From NCBI GenBank assembly GCA_032358165.1, contig JAALGY010000032.1, forward strand, positions 1,736,001 to 1,800,000: a DNA stretch of 64,000 bases, written 5' to 3'. Positions 33,201 through 49,902 of the stretch are shown in pieces. The position numbers and the translations under genes were made by a program. Under the pieces are notes generated by a model. That model saw nothing but the letters and a program-made list of their open reading frames with translations, was not told the origin of the DNA and did no database searches. Each line of letters begins with the position of its first letter. Position 1 is the first letter of the stretch. Source of the stretch: Diplosphaera chodatii (Eukaryota; Chlorophyta; Trebouxiophyceae; Prasiolales; Stichococcaceae).

Positions 33201-34982
33201 GGCCCTGGCGCGTTGACTCGCTCGATGCTCCCTGTGTCCCCCGTGATGGTGATGATTGATTACGGGGCTACTGCGGCATTATGGTGTGGCGCGATTTCCA
33301 TGTCAAGCGCACCCAGCTTGCTGGCGTAGGGCGCCAGGCCGCGCCAGGTGGACAGCGTGCAGGAGGTGTCGGCGCGTGCCAGGCTGGCGCAGGACTTGAT
33401 GTCCAGCAGGCAGGCGTCGGCCAGGTTGCTGCACCGCCGCGACAGCTTGTCGCTCTTGGCGCGCTGGCTCACGACGCCGGGGGGCGTGGGCGGCTCGTTG
33501 CATGGCGCAAAGCGCACCGTCACACCTGGGCTGTCCACCCCATTTGCCTGCGCAGCACCAGCGCAGAGGGCGTGGTGAGGATGCTGCACAGAAGGTGGCA
33601 ATAGCAGCCTTGCAGCCATCTTGTCGTATGCCTGGTGAGTGGTTGCAGGGTTAGAGGGGGTTAGAGCAGTCTCAGCACCTGGTTTGCGGGGTCGTTGGCC
33701 GTGCGCATGGCAGCAACTGCCTCGGGCGGCTCTTCTTGCGGGATGCCAAACAGCGTGCGGATGACATTGGCTGTTGCTGTGCCTGAGGGAAAGCGCAGCT
33801 TCTCTCTGCAGTACAGACAGCCAATTTCAGGAGACTGCCAGACCGATGACAACGCATTGATGCGCATGTGGATGTTGTGCCACTTCACATCATCGACCAG
33901 ACAGGGACGGGCCAAGCCTTACATCAGGATGGTCTGCGTGCGCAGGGGCACCGCAATGAAGACGCCGAAGAATGCGAGCGCGACCGACCACAGCAGCAGC
34001 TGCCCGGTGTTCAGCACCACCGGCCCGTGCGGCGGGTTCTCCTCAACTGTCAGCCTGCCCTGTAGGTCCCCAACAGTGCAACACATTGATCACAATCTAC
34101 TGTGGTCTGCCTTGACCATTGGCCGAAGCAGAACCCTCGGGGTGTCACTGCAACGAACGCGCTGATGCTTTGCTGTGCCGCACCATCGCTGGCACCACGC
34201 CCACGAGGCCAGCAGCCAGCGGCATGGTAGCTGTGGCAACTGCGGTCGTCTGGACGATCACGTTCTCCGCGACCGTGAAGTCTTGGCCCCAGCCAAAGCG
34301 CTGCAGCGATTTGAACAGCCCAAACCCGAGGACGGCTGACTGTAGGCTGCCCATTGTCACCTGAGGCAACAGCAAGGGGTGATTACCTTTTTCGTAGCAA
34401 CTGGACCAACAGTTCAGCGAGAGCAACGCATACTGCAGCAGATCGAAGCACAGCAGTCGCCCACCCAGCCAGTCTGCAAGCAAAAGTTGACAAGTCAGCA
34501 CTGTCAGGCCACCAACAGACTGCTTCGCTGATACAGGAGCAAAATCTATACAACTACACGTCGAGCATGCAAGGAGCTTCAAGTGAAAGCTCCTAGCCAC
34601 CCACCTGCAACCCAAAGTAGCAGTTGCTGAAGCATAACAGAGTTCCAATAGCCAGTCCTGCCGCAATGGCGCGCGCTGTGAATTCGTGTGCATCCTTTGA
34701 CGTCTGCTGCACCGGCGACGAAAGCCTGCAATGTAAATGATGTGTGTCCAGCTCAGCACAACGACACAGGTTTAGGGCGTATTGCAGGTCTGATACGGCT
34801 CGGCGGCGGTGCCACACGCCATGCAGACAGAATACAATCTGCGAGCTTTGCTTCAGAGCTCTGCATCATCTTGAGCAGCTGCTCAAACAGAGCGAAGCCT
34901 ACTCTTCTGGGTCTTCACCTCCGCCGTCCAGGAGCCTCTGGCTCTCGTCAGCAGCAAACGGGCTGCGGCTGGCATAACTCAT
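30292..34982 (-). CDS. OPT-family (oligopeptide/metal-chelate) transporter
   Basis: OPT proteins are membrane carriers for small peptides or metal-ligand complexes. Exons 1-3 are 34903-34982, 34605-34725 and 34184-34360. The start is MSYASRSPFAADESQRLL, whose ESQRLL fits an acidic dileucine endosome/vacuole sorting motif (inference). Family motifs follow in order: LCFSNCYFGLQ, AVATATMPLAAGLVGVVP, EKLRFPSGTATANVI, ALGYIGQ then GMIMGPKTAVSMLIGAILG, RALGETDLNPVSGVGKLSQ, VPNLVAGAIAEAGAQQAGDM, MYVMPKWTLPRVAGALLEQ and a C-terminal VLGEGTASIINAVAKALF. It resembles the fungal/algal OPT branch more than YSL transporters; the substrate is unknown. About 13 exons. One intron holds an AT-rich block, and the exon near 33525-33614 is poorly conserved. 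There is little room to the next gene's stop on the 3' side. Confidence 0.9.
32584..32852. other. AT-rich block in an OPT intron, possible organelle DNA insert
   Basis: This block of about 270 bases is strongly AT-rich, unlike everything around it, and fills most of the intron 32532-32957. It contains poly-A/T runs and a perfect 11-bp hairpin, TTTATTTCTGG (32784-32794) and CCAGAAATAAA (32798-32808) with a 3-base loop. On the - strand there is a 63-codon open frame (32670-32861) that includes LNNLFLGTRNKTIILN, faintly like organellar ribosomal protein S2. The composition and hairpin fit transferred mitochondrial or plastid DNA; the gene identity is a guess. Confidence 0.55.
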
Positions 34983-35977
34983 GTCGGCAACCGACGGCGG
35001 CACACCGGTCTCGACCAGCTCTATTTGCTGTTGATCATGGCCAGACTTCATTCATGTTCTGCAGCAGACAGGCCTTGTCGATGGTATGCTGCACCAGCTC
35101 ACGTGTCTGCTCGGCCCGACTGATTCAGAGTGTATCTGAGTGCTTGGCAGCCAAACCACAGCGACCGCGTAGCATCCTTACTTCAACATCAGCACAACTT
35201 GACAACGGACATCCTGACAAGCGCTGACATGGGCTCAGGACATCCGTTGGCATTGTGCCCAAATGCAGCGGCACGTGTGTGACATGCAAGTTGCCAAATG
35301 GCCACGTTTGGCGCCAATTGGAGTTGGGTTCCACCGGGACACTTCAGATGGCATGTAGCGCAGCAGAAAGCTTCTCAGGCTCTCGACCCAGCTGCAAGGA
35401 GAATGACAAGCACGACACTGAGGATTCGGTGATCTGAGTACTGGGTGGTCATGATGCCACCAGTGACATTGGGGTGCATCTCTGCCGCACATGCCAGTCT
35501 CCTTACTGGATATTCAGAAGGTCGCAGCTGTAATATCTGTGCACCATGCTCAATCAGGTGCTGGTGCTTCATGCTAGCGGCTCACCATGCGTTGCCACGT
35601 CTGCCGCTGCATGTGTTTGTTTCGGATGTTGGTGGCTGATGCTTGCTAATCCACACCTGCAACTACTGTATGTCAAGACATCATTTGGCCAGAGGACCTC
35701 GATGTGTCATCGAGGGCTACCACTAGCTGTGAGATCCTTCTGAGTTTCTACGTCAGTCAGTCTATGATGCTTCATGAAGCAGGCATTCTTGAGGCAAGAC
35801 AATGCACAGTGTCAAAATTGATCATCGACATCAATGCATGCTGATGATCAGCGCGCAGTCTGTAACGTTGCGAACACTGTGCTGGCATGCGCTCCTAGCT
35901 ATCTATGGAGACAGTCCGAAGACGTCCTACCTAAAACCTGCTGGAAGGCACCCATCACAGGCTGTCAAGGGCTGTGC
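34983..35977. other. Intergenic region, OPT start / transhydrogenase stop
   Basis: Nearly 1 kb with no exon I can support on either strand. It should contain the OPT promoter and 5' UTR and the 3' UTR of the transhydrogenase gene. Confidence 0.35.
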
Positions 35978-42678
<6,701 letters not shown>

Positions 42679-42997
42679 CGTGTCAGTGATCACGTTGCTG
42701 CAATCGTGCTACATGCTGTGCACGAAGTTTCACTGAGCTTACTCAAGGCTGTGAACCGTGGCAGTGCGCCGCCTGCACTTTCTACTGATGCGACCGACAC
42801 ATGGAAGCCGACAGAAGCAAGGTACAATGATGCGCTATTGTGTTCAGCTGCATCAGATCAGCCGAAATGCTGAGCTGGATCCCTGGATGCCGAAGATTGC
42901 AGGGCGGCTTCCTGCTTTGCTCGCTCCTGCTGCCAGCACGAGGCTGTGTGTGTTGAGTTAATATGGGCGTTGACGATAGTAGTGAAATCACAAGGGA
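42679..42997. promoter_or_regulatory. Short bidirectional promoter region (319 bp)
   Basis: It lies between the start codons of the transhydrogenase gene (-) and an unknown mitochondrial-type protein gene (+). No exon is visible. The spacing leaves room only for shared or overlapping promoters and 5' UTRs. No specific factor site was recognised. Confidence 0.45.
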
Positions 42998-44582
42998 ATG
43001 TCCTCTGCACTGCGTGCGGTCTGGCGGCTACGGCCAAGCTTGCTTATGGCTGGGATGCGGCATGCACTTGCGGCGCCTACTCAGCCTCTCAGGACCACGG
43101 TAATCGCAGGAACCCAGCCTCTTCGGAAGCTGCACACAGTTATTTCAGTACCTGGCGCAGTCTCTGCCGGACTAACATGCCGGATACAGACACAAAATTG
43201 CAGTGCATCTCATCAGTGGCAGCTGCCGTACCGGCTTGTTGGCAGGTGTTTGGTATCATGTCAGCCGCCACAGGCAGCCAGCGTGCGCACGCTACATGCG
43301 GTCTCAAGCCCTGAGCCGTCGTGGGACAGCACGTGGCACGACCTCCTGGATGAGCTCTCTGCTAAGGTGCGCCAGGGGATGCAGTGGCGGCTCTGTACGT
43401 TGCGAAAACTTTGGCATGCCCGTGCCGTCATCCTTCAGGACAGACGACCACACGCGCGCAGGGGTACGTAACGGGGGCAGGGAGCGACGAATGGGGTGCC
43501 AGCAAGCGTGCAGTGCTGGCCTTTGCCCGCAGTGCCGACCTGCTGCCGGCCATCAGCCTCGACGGCATCAGGGCCTTGGTCAAGACCGACATCCAGTACA
43601 TGGACCGTAAGGTCAGCTGTGTTGACCTGTTGTGCGTGTGCTTCGCAAGCCAAGGTATGCAGTGCCCCTATGTTCCATAGCTGACTGCACCCATATGACG
43701 CTGCAGGTTCGGAATGCACGCCAGCGGCTGAGCCTGCTGGGTGGCGACGGCCCCACTGACACTGGCACAGGCGAGGCATCGTTCCAGGACGTTATGCGCC
43801 TGCTGATGGCCATCCAGCTGGCAGGCGACAGTAGAACAGCAGGTAGCTGCAGGCAGGCTGCTGAATGCATACACAGTGTGCAAGGCCCTACAGCACCGCT
43901 GTGATGTGGCGAGCACATTGCAGTCGTTACAGCTTGGCTGCTTGTCTTTGCAGACAATGAAGCCGCTGGCGCACCTGTCCTCAGACAGGCCCTGGAATGT
44001 TTGCGTTCTCAGCTCGCTCAACAAGTGCGTTCAGAAAAGATCAGCCCAGAGAAGATCAGCCCAAACTCAATGAAGACACCTGCGTCAGCGTCACGGCAGC
44101 AGGCCAACAGGCACACGAAGCCCCGGCAGGCGAATGCATGGGAAGCCGCGCCGTGGAGCAAGACAGTGAGATGACATTACTTACAGCAGGTGGGTCGTTT
44201 TCCAGGTCACCATTGGAATGCTGTACCAAAGTCGTGTCTGCTGTGAGCAGGTCGGCAGATGAGGCTGTGTTTGCTGCAGGTGAGAGAAGTGCAGCTCCGC
44301 ACAGTCCTGGTTGGCGGAAACGCTGCATCTGACATTGAGCAGTATATCAGTGAAGCTTCTGTGCAAGGTGATCGATACGTCGTGCATCTGAATGCTTTCA
44401 TGTTTACATGCATGTAACGTGTCGTTTTGGGCTGCTGGTGTGTAAGAGCTGCGCCCACTGCGTGCCCCTCAAGCGCTGCGCCTTATAAGTTTTGAACTGG
44501 CAGCCGTTGTCGAACGTGACCTGATCTGCCCGCAGGTCAAGGTGTCAAAAGGGTCCTCGACGTGCTTGGGCCGTTCACGTGA
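42998..44582 (+). CDS. Unknown protein, predicted mitochondrial
   Basis: I do not recognise the family. The start MSSALRAVWRLRPSLLMAGM leads an Arg/Ala/Leu-rich, acid-free N-terminus typical of mitochondrial presequences. Exons at about 42998-43099, 43264-43365, 43446-43611, 43707-43830, 43956-44030, 44279-44388 and 44536-44582 give a soluble, mostly helical protein. It reads SWDSTWHDLLDELSAK, KRAVLAFARSADLLPAIS, VRNARQRLSLLGGDGP, FQDVMRLLMAIQLAGD, VLRQALECLRSQLAQQ and VQLRTVLVGGNAASDIEQYI, ending VLDVLGPFT. No membrane segment or metal site is seen. It shares a 319-base divergent gap with the transhydrogenase gene. Exon edges in the third exon are less certain. Confidence 0.6.
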
Positions 44583-44900
44583 AGGCCATCATGGGCAGGT
44601 TTTGTGACGTGGCAGCAGGCATGGTCAGACCTCGCTGACTTCAAGGACAACTTCTGGCTGTCACACAGCACTTGAGAACGGTTGTCATGTCCACCTCTAT
44701 ATGTAGCTGCGTCGGTTCTGGGCCCTGATAGATATACATGGGATTTGCTCTATGCTCTGTGACACGAACACGATCCAAATAATCCGCGGTACACGGACGG
44801 TGCAAACAGGCAGCGACCCCGTTTTCATGCGTACACTTTCAGACTGACGGGTTCACTGCTGCATCGATGGCCTGCCTTAGTGGCATCCGCAGCAGGCAGC
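44583..44900. other. Intergenic region
   Basis: A gap of about 320 bases between two genes on the same strand. Nothing else recognised; it should hold the 3' UTR of the unknown mitochondrial protein and the promoter of the LRR gene. Confidence 0.3.
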
Positions 44901-47758
44901 CATGGCGATCCTGATCCCGGTGGCCTGCTCCACATTGTTGCTGTCGCTCATCCTGCTAGCCTTCACGAACAGCATTCCGTCGGCAAGACATCCGCCCAGT
45001 CTAACGGTGAGTGGTCTGATATGTCGGCACCTTGGTGTGTCATCGGCACAGCAACACTATCCAGTGCGCTCAGGCTTGCAATCCCAGTGGCCATGGCGAT
45101 TGCTGACCGCTGCTCAGCAGTAGGCCCCAATGCGCCAGCCGATGAGGTGTGTGTATGCTGCATGAATGGCAAGAGGATTGCGACGCGCCCTGATCGGGGT
45201 GATGGGGACACAGCAGCAGAAGGTGGTTCGCCTGCAGCACCAAGCGCGCAACATAGACTTGGCGGCGACACACCCCACAGCGGCACAATCCAGTATGCAA
45301 CAGCTGTGCGGCTGCAGCCAGGAGAGGAGGTGTCTGCAGCACTTTCGCAGGTGCATGCAACCATGCTGCTTTGGTCATGTATGTGATTGCACAGCGAGCT
45401 GCCTGTCTACCAATCACTGCAGTTCCCAGCCATTGACGGTCCAGCACTGCTCAGCAGGGACAGGGTCATGCGTACATCTTTGCCAACACGATGGCAGGCA
45501 CGACGCCAGACTTTGAGCTGACACTGACCTGGGGAAGTGGTGCTGCCCCTCGGTTATCATGCAGCCCAGCTGCACAAACACCACAGATGGTGCCGCCTGA
45601 GCCAACGAATGCAGTGTGGACATCCAGTGAGCGGCATGAAAACCTAAGGCCGGCCTGCTAAGACAGTGCTGCTCGGGGTATGACCTGGGATGTTGTTACG
45701 CGGTCACGTCTCCCCATCTGCAGTCTCTGCTGGCTCCAGGTGTGGACAAGAATCCAGCCACGGTCTTTGTATCAAGGGAGGATGTGGAGTATTTTCAGGC
45801 TGTGAAGGAGCTGGGGAACCCCATCATTCATTGCTCGGTAGGAGACCTGTGTCGCCACAAGGTGAACCTGCTGTTTCAAGTTGCCTCTGTACGGGCAAGA
45901 CTTGATGTGACCATGCGCAGGTTATTAGCAGCGGCACAGGGTCTGCGACACAATATGGTATTCGTTTGAATGAGGATATGGTCCGGCGAGATGCTGTGCC
46001 GTCAGAAGAGGTGGCCCTGAACTGGATATTCCACAGGTGCACATGTGTCCAGTTTGAACACGGCACAACCAACAGAAGCGTCAAGGTGTCAGCAGGACAG
46101 GTTTCAAAGCATATGATGCATGGGTAAGCTGAAAGGCAGATGGTCGATTTTGCATGTGAAACTGCACAGCTGCTGCCGCGAGGCAGGCTCCTGCAGCTAC
46201 TGGCATGAACACAACGAGCGGTACAGTGCCAGGCCATACTCGAATTTCTGCTATATGCGGGGGAGCATGTGCAACTGCGCAGGTGCGGCACGACACCGCA
46301 TGCCGGTGTGTGTTGACTGTCACCATACATAGAGGAGATATTGTGCCAAGGTTCTTTGCAAGCGTCACATGCTGTTTGCAGGTCAGCTTGTGCGGCTTGA
46401 CATGACAGGGTATGGTCTGACATGCACATTCCCTGGCCTGGCTCTTGCAAATTTGCGGGAACTGCGGCAGCTGTACCTCGGTGACAATGCACTTTCGGTG
46501 CGTCTCCTCCTGTTGCTGCACTGCTGCATGAGTGTTGGTTAGAGCAGGTATACACCTGGAGGCCTAAGCTGGAGCACAGCGTCTCATGCTCTGACAGCAC
46601 TTGAGCCTGTCCTGTTCAGCATGGCATGCTGGCCACTGCAGGGTCAGATCGGCGATGTCGCGCACGCACTGCAGGCCAGCATGTTGTCCGAACTCAGGCT
46701 GCCCAGAAACCGGATATCCGGCAGCTTGGATGGGGATGCAGGAATGGCCCTCTGCAGCATGGCACGCGAGTCTCTCCATACTGGATGTAGCTGGCAATGC
46801 CATCAGTGGGGCCGTCCCTGCATGCCTGTTTGGAGCAGGTGATGCTTTGGCTGAGAACCTGGCAGCTGGTCGAAGCTGCAGCATGGAATGTGCAATGTCC
46901 GCAGCCGCGGCCTGCTGGAAACGGGTGCTGAAATACGTCTGTTTGGCGCTGCAGGCATCGTCTTGTCTGAGTTGGCACTTGGTAAGTGCAACGCCCTTCG
47001 ACTACGTGTGCAGGCCTGCTGTCACCAGCCTGAAGCCTTCAACCTCCCAGTGCATGCTGCAGGATCAAACGACCTCACTGGAACGATACCTAATGTCCAC
47101 GCTGCCAACCTTTCACGGTTGCAGCTGCTTGATGTCAGCAGCAACCGCTTGACCGGTGTGCTGCGGGTTCCAAAATTGCTCGCGCGCCTCGTCATACAAC
47201 CTGCTGACTTCTGTCCAGTTTGCATGGAAGAGAAGGGTACAATGACGCCTTCTGCGCACATGTGGCTGAAACAGTCATGCTGCACACAGGTGCAGTGCCG
47301 GGGTTTCTCGGGAGGGACCGGCTGCCCCACCATCTGTTGAAAGGGGTCAAGCTGGAGGTGCACTCTCAGCCAACATGCAGTACAAGCACACCATAACACG
47401 GGTGTTTGTGTACGGACACCACAAAGCTGAGTGTCTGTATGTGCCCAGGGCAACGCCCTGAGGTGCCCCACGCAGCCTGCAATACCGTACAGTGACGATG
47501 GTGGATGCGGGTTGGACTCCACAAGGCGTCGACCAAGCATCATCACACTGTGCGTGAGCTTACCTTCACTGACTGCTTTCTTGGTGAATTGTCTGTTTTG
47601 TCCAAGCTTTTGCACGAATGAAACAGCACATTGCAACAGTGCCGTGCTGATGTCTGCGCAGGGTATTTCGTAATGACCCAGTTAGCACGCTTGGTGTCGG
47701 CAAGCTCGTCCTCATCGTGCTGGGCATGGCTGCGGTTGTAGGTGTGACGCATGCATGA
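44901..47758 (+). CDS. Leucine-rich-repeat membrane protein
   Basis: The start MAILIPVACSTLLLSLILLA is a clear signal peptide. An extracellular region without recognised domain follows (exons near 45461-45630, 45724-45900 and 45975-46035, with YIFANTMAGTTPDFELTL and EDVEYFQAVKELGNPIIHCS). Plant-type LRRs then appear: GQLVRLDMTGYGLTCTFPG with LRELRQLYLGDNALS (from about 46381), LSELRLPRNRISGSL (46682), LSILDVAGNAISGAVP (46772) and NDLTGTIPNVHAANLSRLQL with LDVSSNRLTGVL (47071-47163). The last exon (about 47661-47758) encodes one membrane helix (LGVGKLVLIVLGMAAVVGVT) and stops two residues after it, so no cytoplasmic kinase is present. This is the layout of a receptor-like protein; the ligand is unknown. 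Exon boundaries in the first half are approximate. Confidence 0.72.
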
Positions 47759-48488
47759 AGCGTGAGCGGTGCTCAACAAAGGTTTTTCAAGAGTCAACCG
47801 TGCGGATGTCCTGCCCATCAGGCATGTGGCGGTGGCTGGTCGGGAGCTGGCGTAGCATGGCTCGCTTCCAGTCACACTCACATGGTCATTGAGGCTGTAC
47901 TGTCACCTGGTGCAACATCAGCTGAACGCTGGGCAGTCAGGGTAGCCACCTCTTCAGTAGACGCTTAGGGTGTAGCAACACCTTGCAGACCAACAGATCT
48001 CAGCAGTTGTTCAGGCGTAGTGCCGGGGTTTGTACGTTAGGCAGCTGCGGGATGCTGTGGGTATAGCAGGGGGACCCCATGGCATGACCGGACATTGGAG
48101 CTTGGCAACTCATGCAGCACTGTGGTGGCTCCCAGTCTTTTCAGGCGGCGCAAGTTGCCAGCAACTACTATACTTCGTTGGTAATTTGGCACAGACAAAT
48201 CGATGGGCTTTGTGCCAAGTTCTGAGCGTCAACACTTTTGGTGATAACATACAAGTGCAATGCCTTGGGTCATGGCTGCATCCTGGCATCCTCCTGATCA
48301 ATCCCCCGCTGGCCTGCACTGCATAGCCCCGAATGAGTCAAGCAGCTGTCCCGAGGTGTCTGCCATCCGCCTGCTCCAGGTATCAGCCTGGCAAGAAGCG
48401 ACGCAACCAGTACTGCCGGCCGCCGTGACGCCTACGGCGGACTGTACCTTCCGCACCACATCGCTTCGACATGCACCATGCCTGCTGC
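47759..48488. other. Convergent intergenic region, LRR gene / Rab8
   Basis: About 730 bases between two gene ends. I see no exon. It probably contains the two 3' UTRs. Confidence 0.35.
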
Positions 48489-49136
48489 TCAGGAGCTGCA
48501 GCACGCTGCCTTCTTGCCAGCTGCGCCGCCTGGCTTGTCGCCAACCCGCAGCGTGTTGGCCGGACCGCCTGCCGAGGGCTGGTCCTGTGTTGCTGCCAGG
48601 CGCTGCATGATGTCCTTCGAGATGGACTGGAACACCTCCTCGACATTGATGTTGCTTTTGGCGCTGGTCTCGAAGAACTTGATGCCAAACTCGTTTGCAA
48701 GTGCTTGGCCCCGACTGAAGGGCACTGCACGTTTGTGCTCGTCCATGTCGCACTTGTTGCCCACCAGGATCTTGTTCACAGTCGAGGACGCATGCGTCTC
48801 GATGTTCTTCATCCAGTTACGGACGTTATTGAAGGATGCCTCGTCTGTGACGTCATACACCAGCAGGATGCCCATAGCACCGCGGTAGTAAGCGCTGGTG
48901 ATGGTGCGGAAACGCTCCTGGCCCGCTGTGTCCCAGATCTGCAGCTTGATCCATTTGTTGTCCAGCAGAATCTTCTTGATCTTGAAATCAATCCCGATGG
49001 TGGTGATGAAGCTAGACGTGAAGGAGTCCTCCGAGAACCTCAGCAGCAGGCAGGACTTGCCCACACCACTATCGCCAATCAACAGCAGCTTGATGAGGTA
49101 GTCATAATCCTGGCGTCTCGCCACCGGAGCGCTCAT
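48489..49136 (-). CDS. Rab8/RabE-type small GTPase, single exon
   Basis: A complete 215-residue Rab GTPase with no introns. It has the P-loop GDSGVGKS, switch [12 protein letters not shown] with the Rab8/10/13 group's [23 protein letters not shown], the NKCD guanine-specificity motif and ETSAKSN. The C-terminal hypervariable tail ends KKAACCSS, a double-cysteine geranylgeranylation signal. Rab8/RabE proteins direct vesicles from the Golgi to the plasma membrane. The start [20 protein letters not shown] matches the family N-terminus. Every other recognised gene in the window has introns, so the intronless form stands out and could come from a reverse-transcribed copy. The frame is intact and every motif is conserved, so it looks functional. 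Confidence 0.97.
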   Translation of the reverse strand: MSAPVARRQDYDYLIKLLLIGDSGVGKSCLLLRFSEDSFTSSFITTIGIDFKIKKILLDNKWIKLQIWDTAGQERFRTITSAYYRGAMGILLVYDVTDEASFNNVRNWMKNIETHASSTVNKILVGNKCDMDEHKRAVPFSRGQALANEFGIKFFETSAKSNINVEEVFQSISKDIMQRLAATQDQPSAGGPANTLRVGDKPGGAAGKKAACCSS

Positions 49137-49902
49137 GTTGGCCTGTGCCCGGGCACACTCGGCCCCACTCCGCTTTGCAGCCCGATCAGGCCAGCTGTTG
49201 GCGATGACCAGCTCCTGCTGTCAGGCTTGGCCCCACCCTCGAGCTGCAAATGCTGTTTGACGAGGGGCGCCGAGGGCCTGCCACAGCGCCGAGTTCTTCT
49301 GCCAGCACGTGTACGCTGTGTTTCGACAAGATGTGGTGGCAGCGCAGCACTAAACGCGGCATGTGCGGCAGCAAGAACATCTCGTTACAGACCGTGCCAC
49401 AGGCTGGTGACTCGTCTGAGAGTCCACGGTGCTGCAGGGCAAGGCAAGGCAAGGCATTCCCCGTGGGCGTTTGGTATTGTGCCATGCCTGCCCTGCAGCA
49501 GCCAACGACGTGCCAAAGCTGCGAGTCGCTCCCGACATCAGCATGACGGTTGGCGTTGATGGTGCACACCCACGCTTATGCCGTGACCTAGCCTTGAAGT
49601 CCTGCGCCGTGGCCATCTGCTGGCTGAGCAGTGCCTTTGTCCCAGACAATGACCCTCATGCCACAAGACATGTAAAGGAGGGCGTCAATTGCTGTGCGGC
49701 GGAGCAGTTGCAGCTGAAGGAGTAGATAGGGCAGCTTGTGCGCAGGATTGGCGTTGCGGTCACTTGTTCAATGCACGCGGCACAGGGATACTGTGGCGCT
49801 GAGCTTGAGGTGCACAACACGCGATATCATCGCCATGCCTGACAAGGTTTCACGAACATAACCTTGACGACAGACTGTCTGACGCGTTCTAATCCCCCAC
49901 AG
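49137..49902. other. Divergent intergenic region, Rab8 / PPR gene
   Basis: About 770 bases between the Rab8 start and the first recognised PPR-gene exon. It probably includes an unplaced 5' exon of the PPR gene and both promoters. A small direct duplication (GGCAAGGCAAGGCAAGGC) lies at about 49438-49455. Confidence 0.35.

Noticed and set aside
48471..49559. 362-codon open frame on the + strand
   Set aside because: It is the antisense shadow of the intronless Rab8/RabE gene, which is unmistakable on the - strand.
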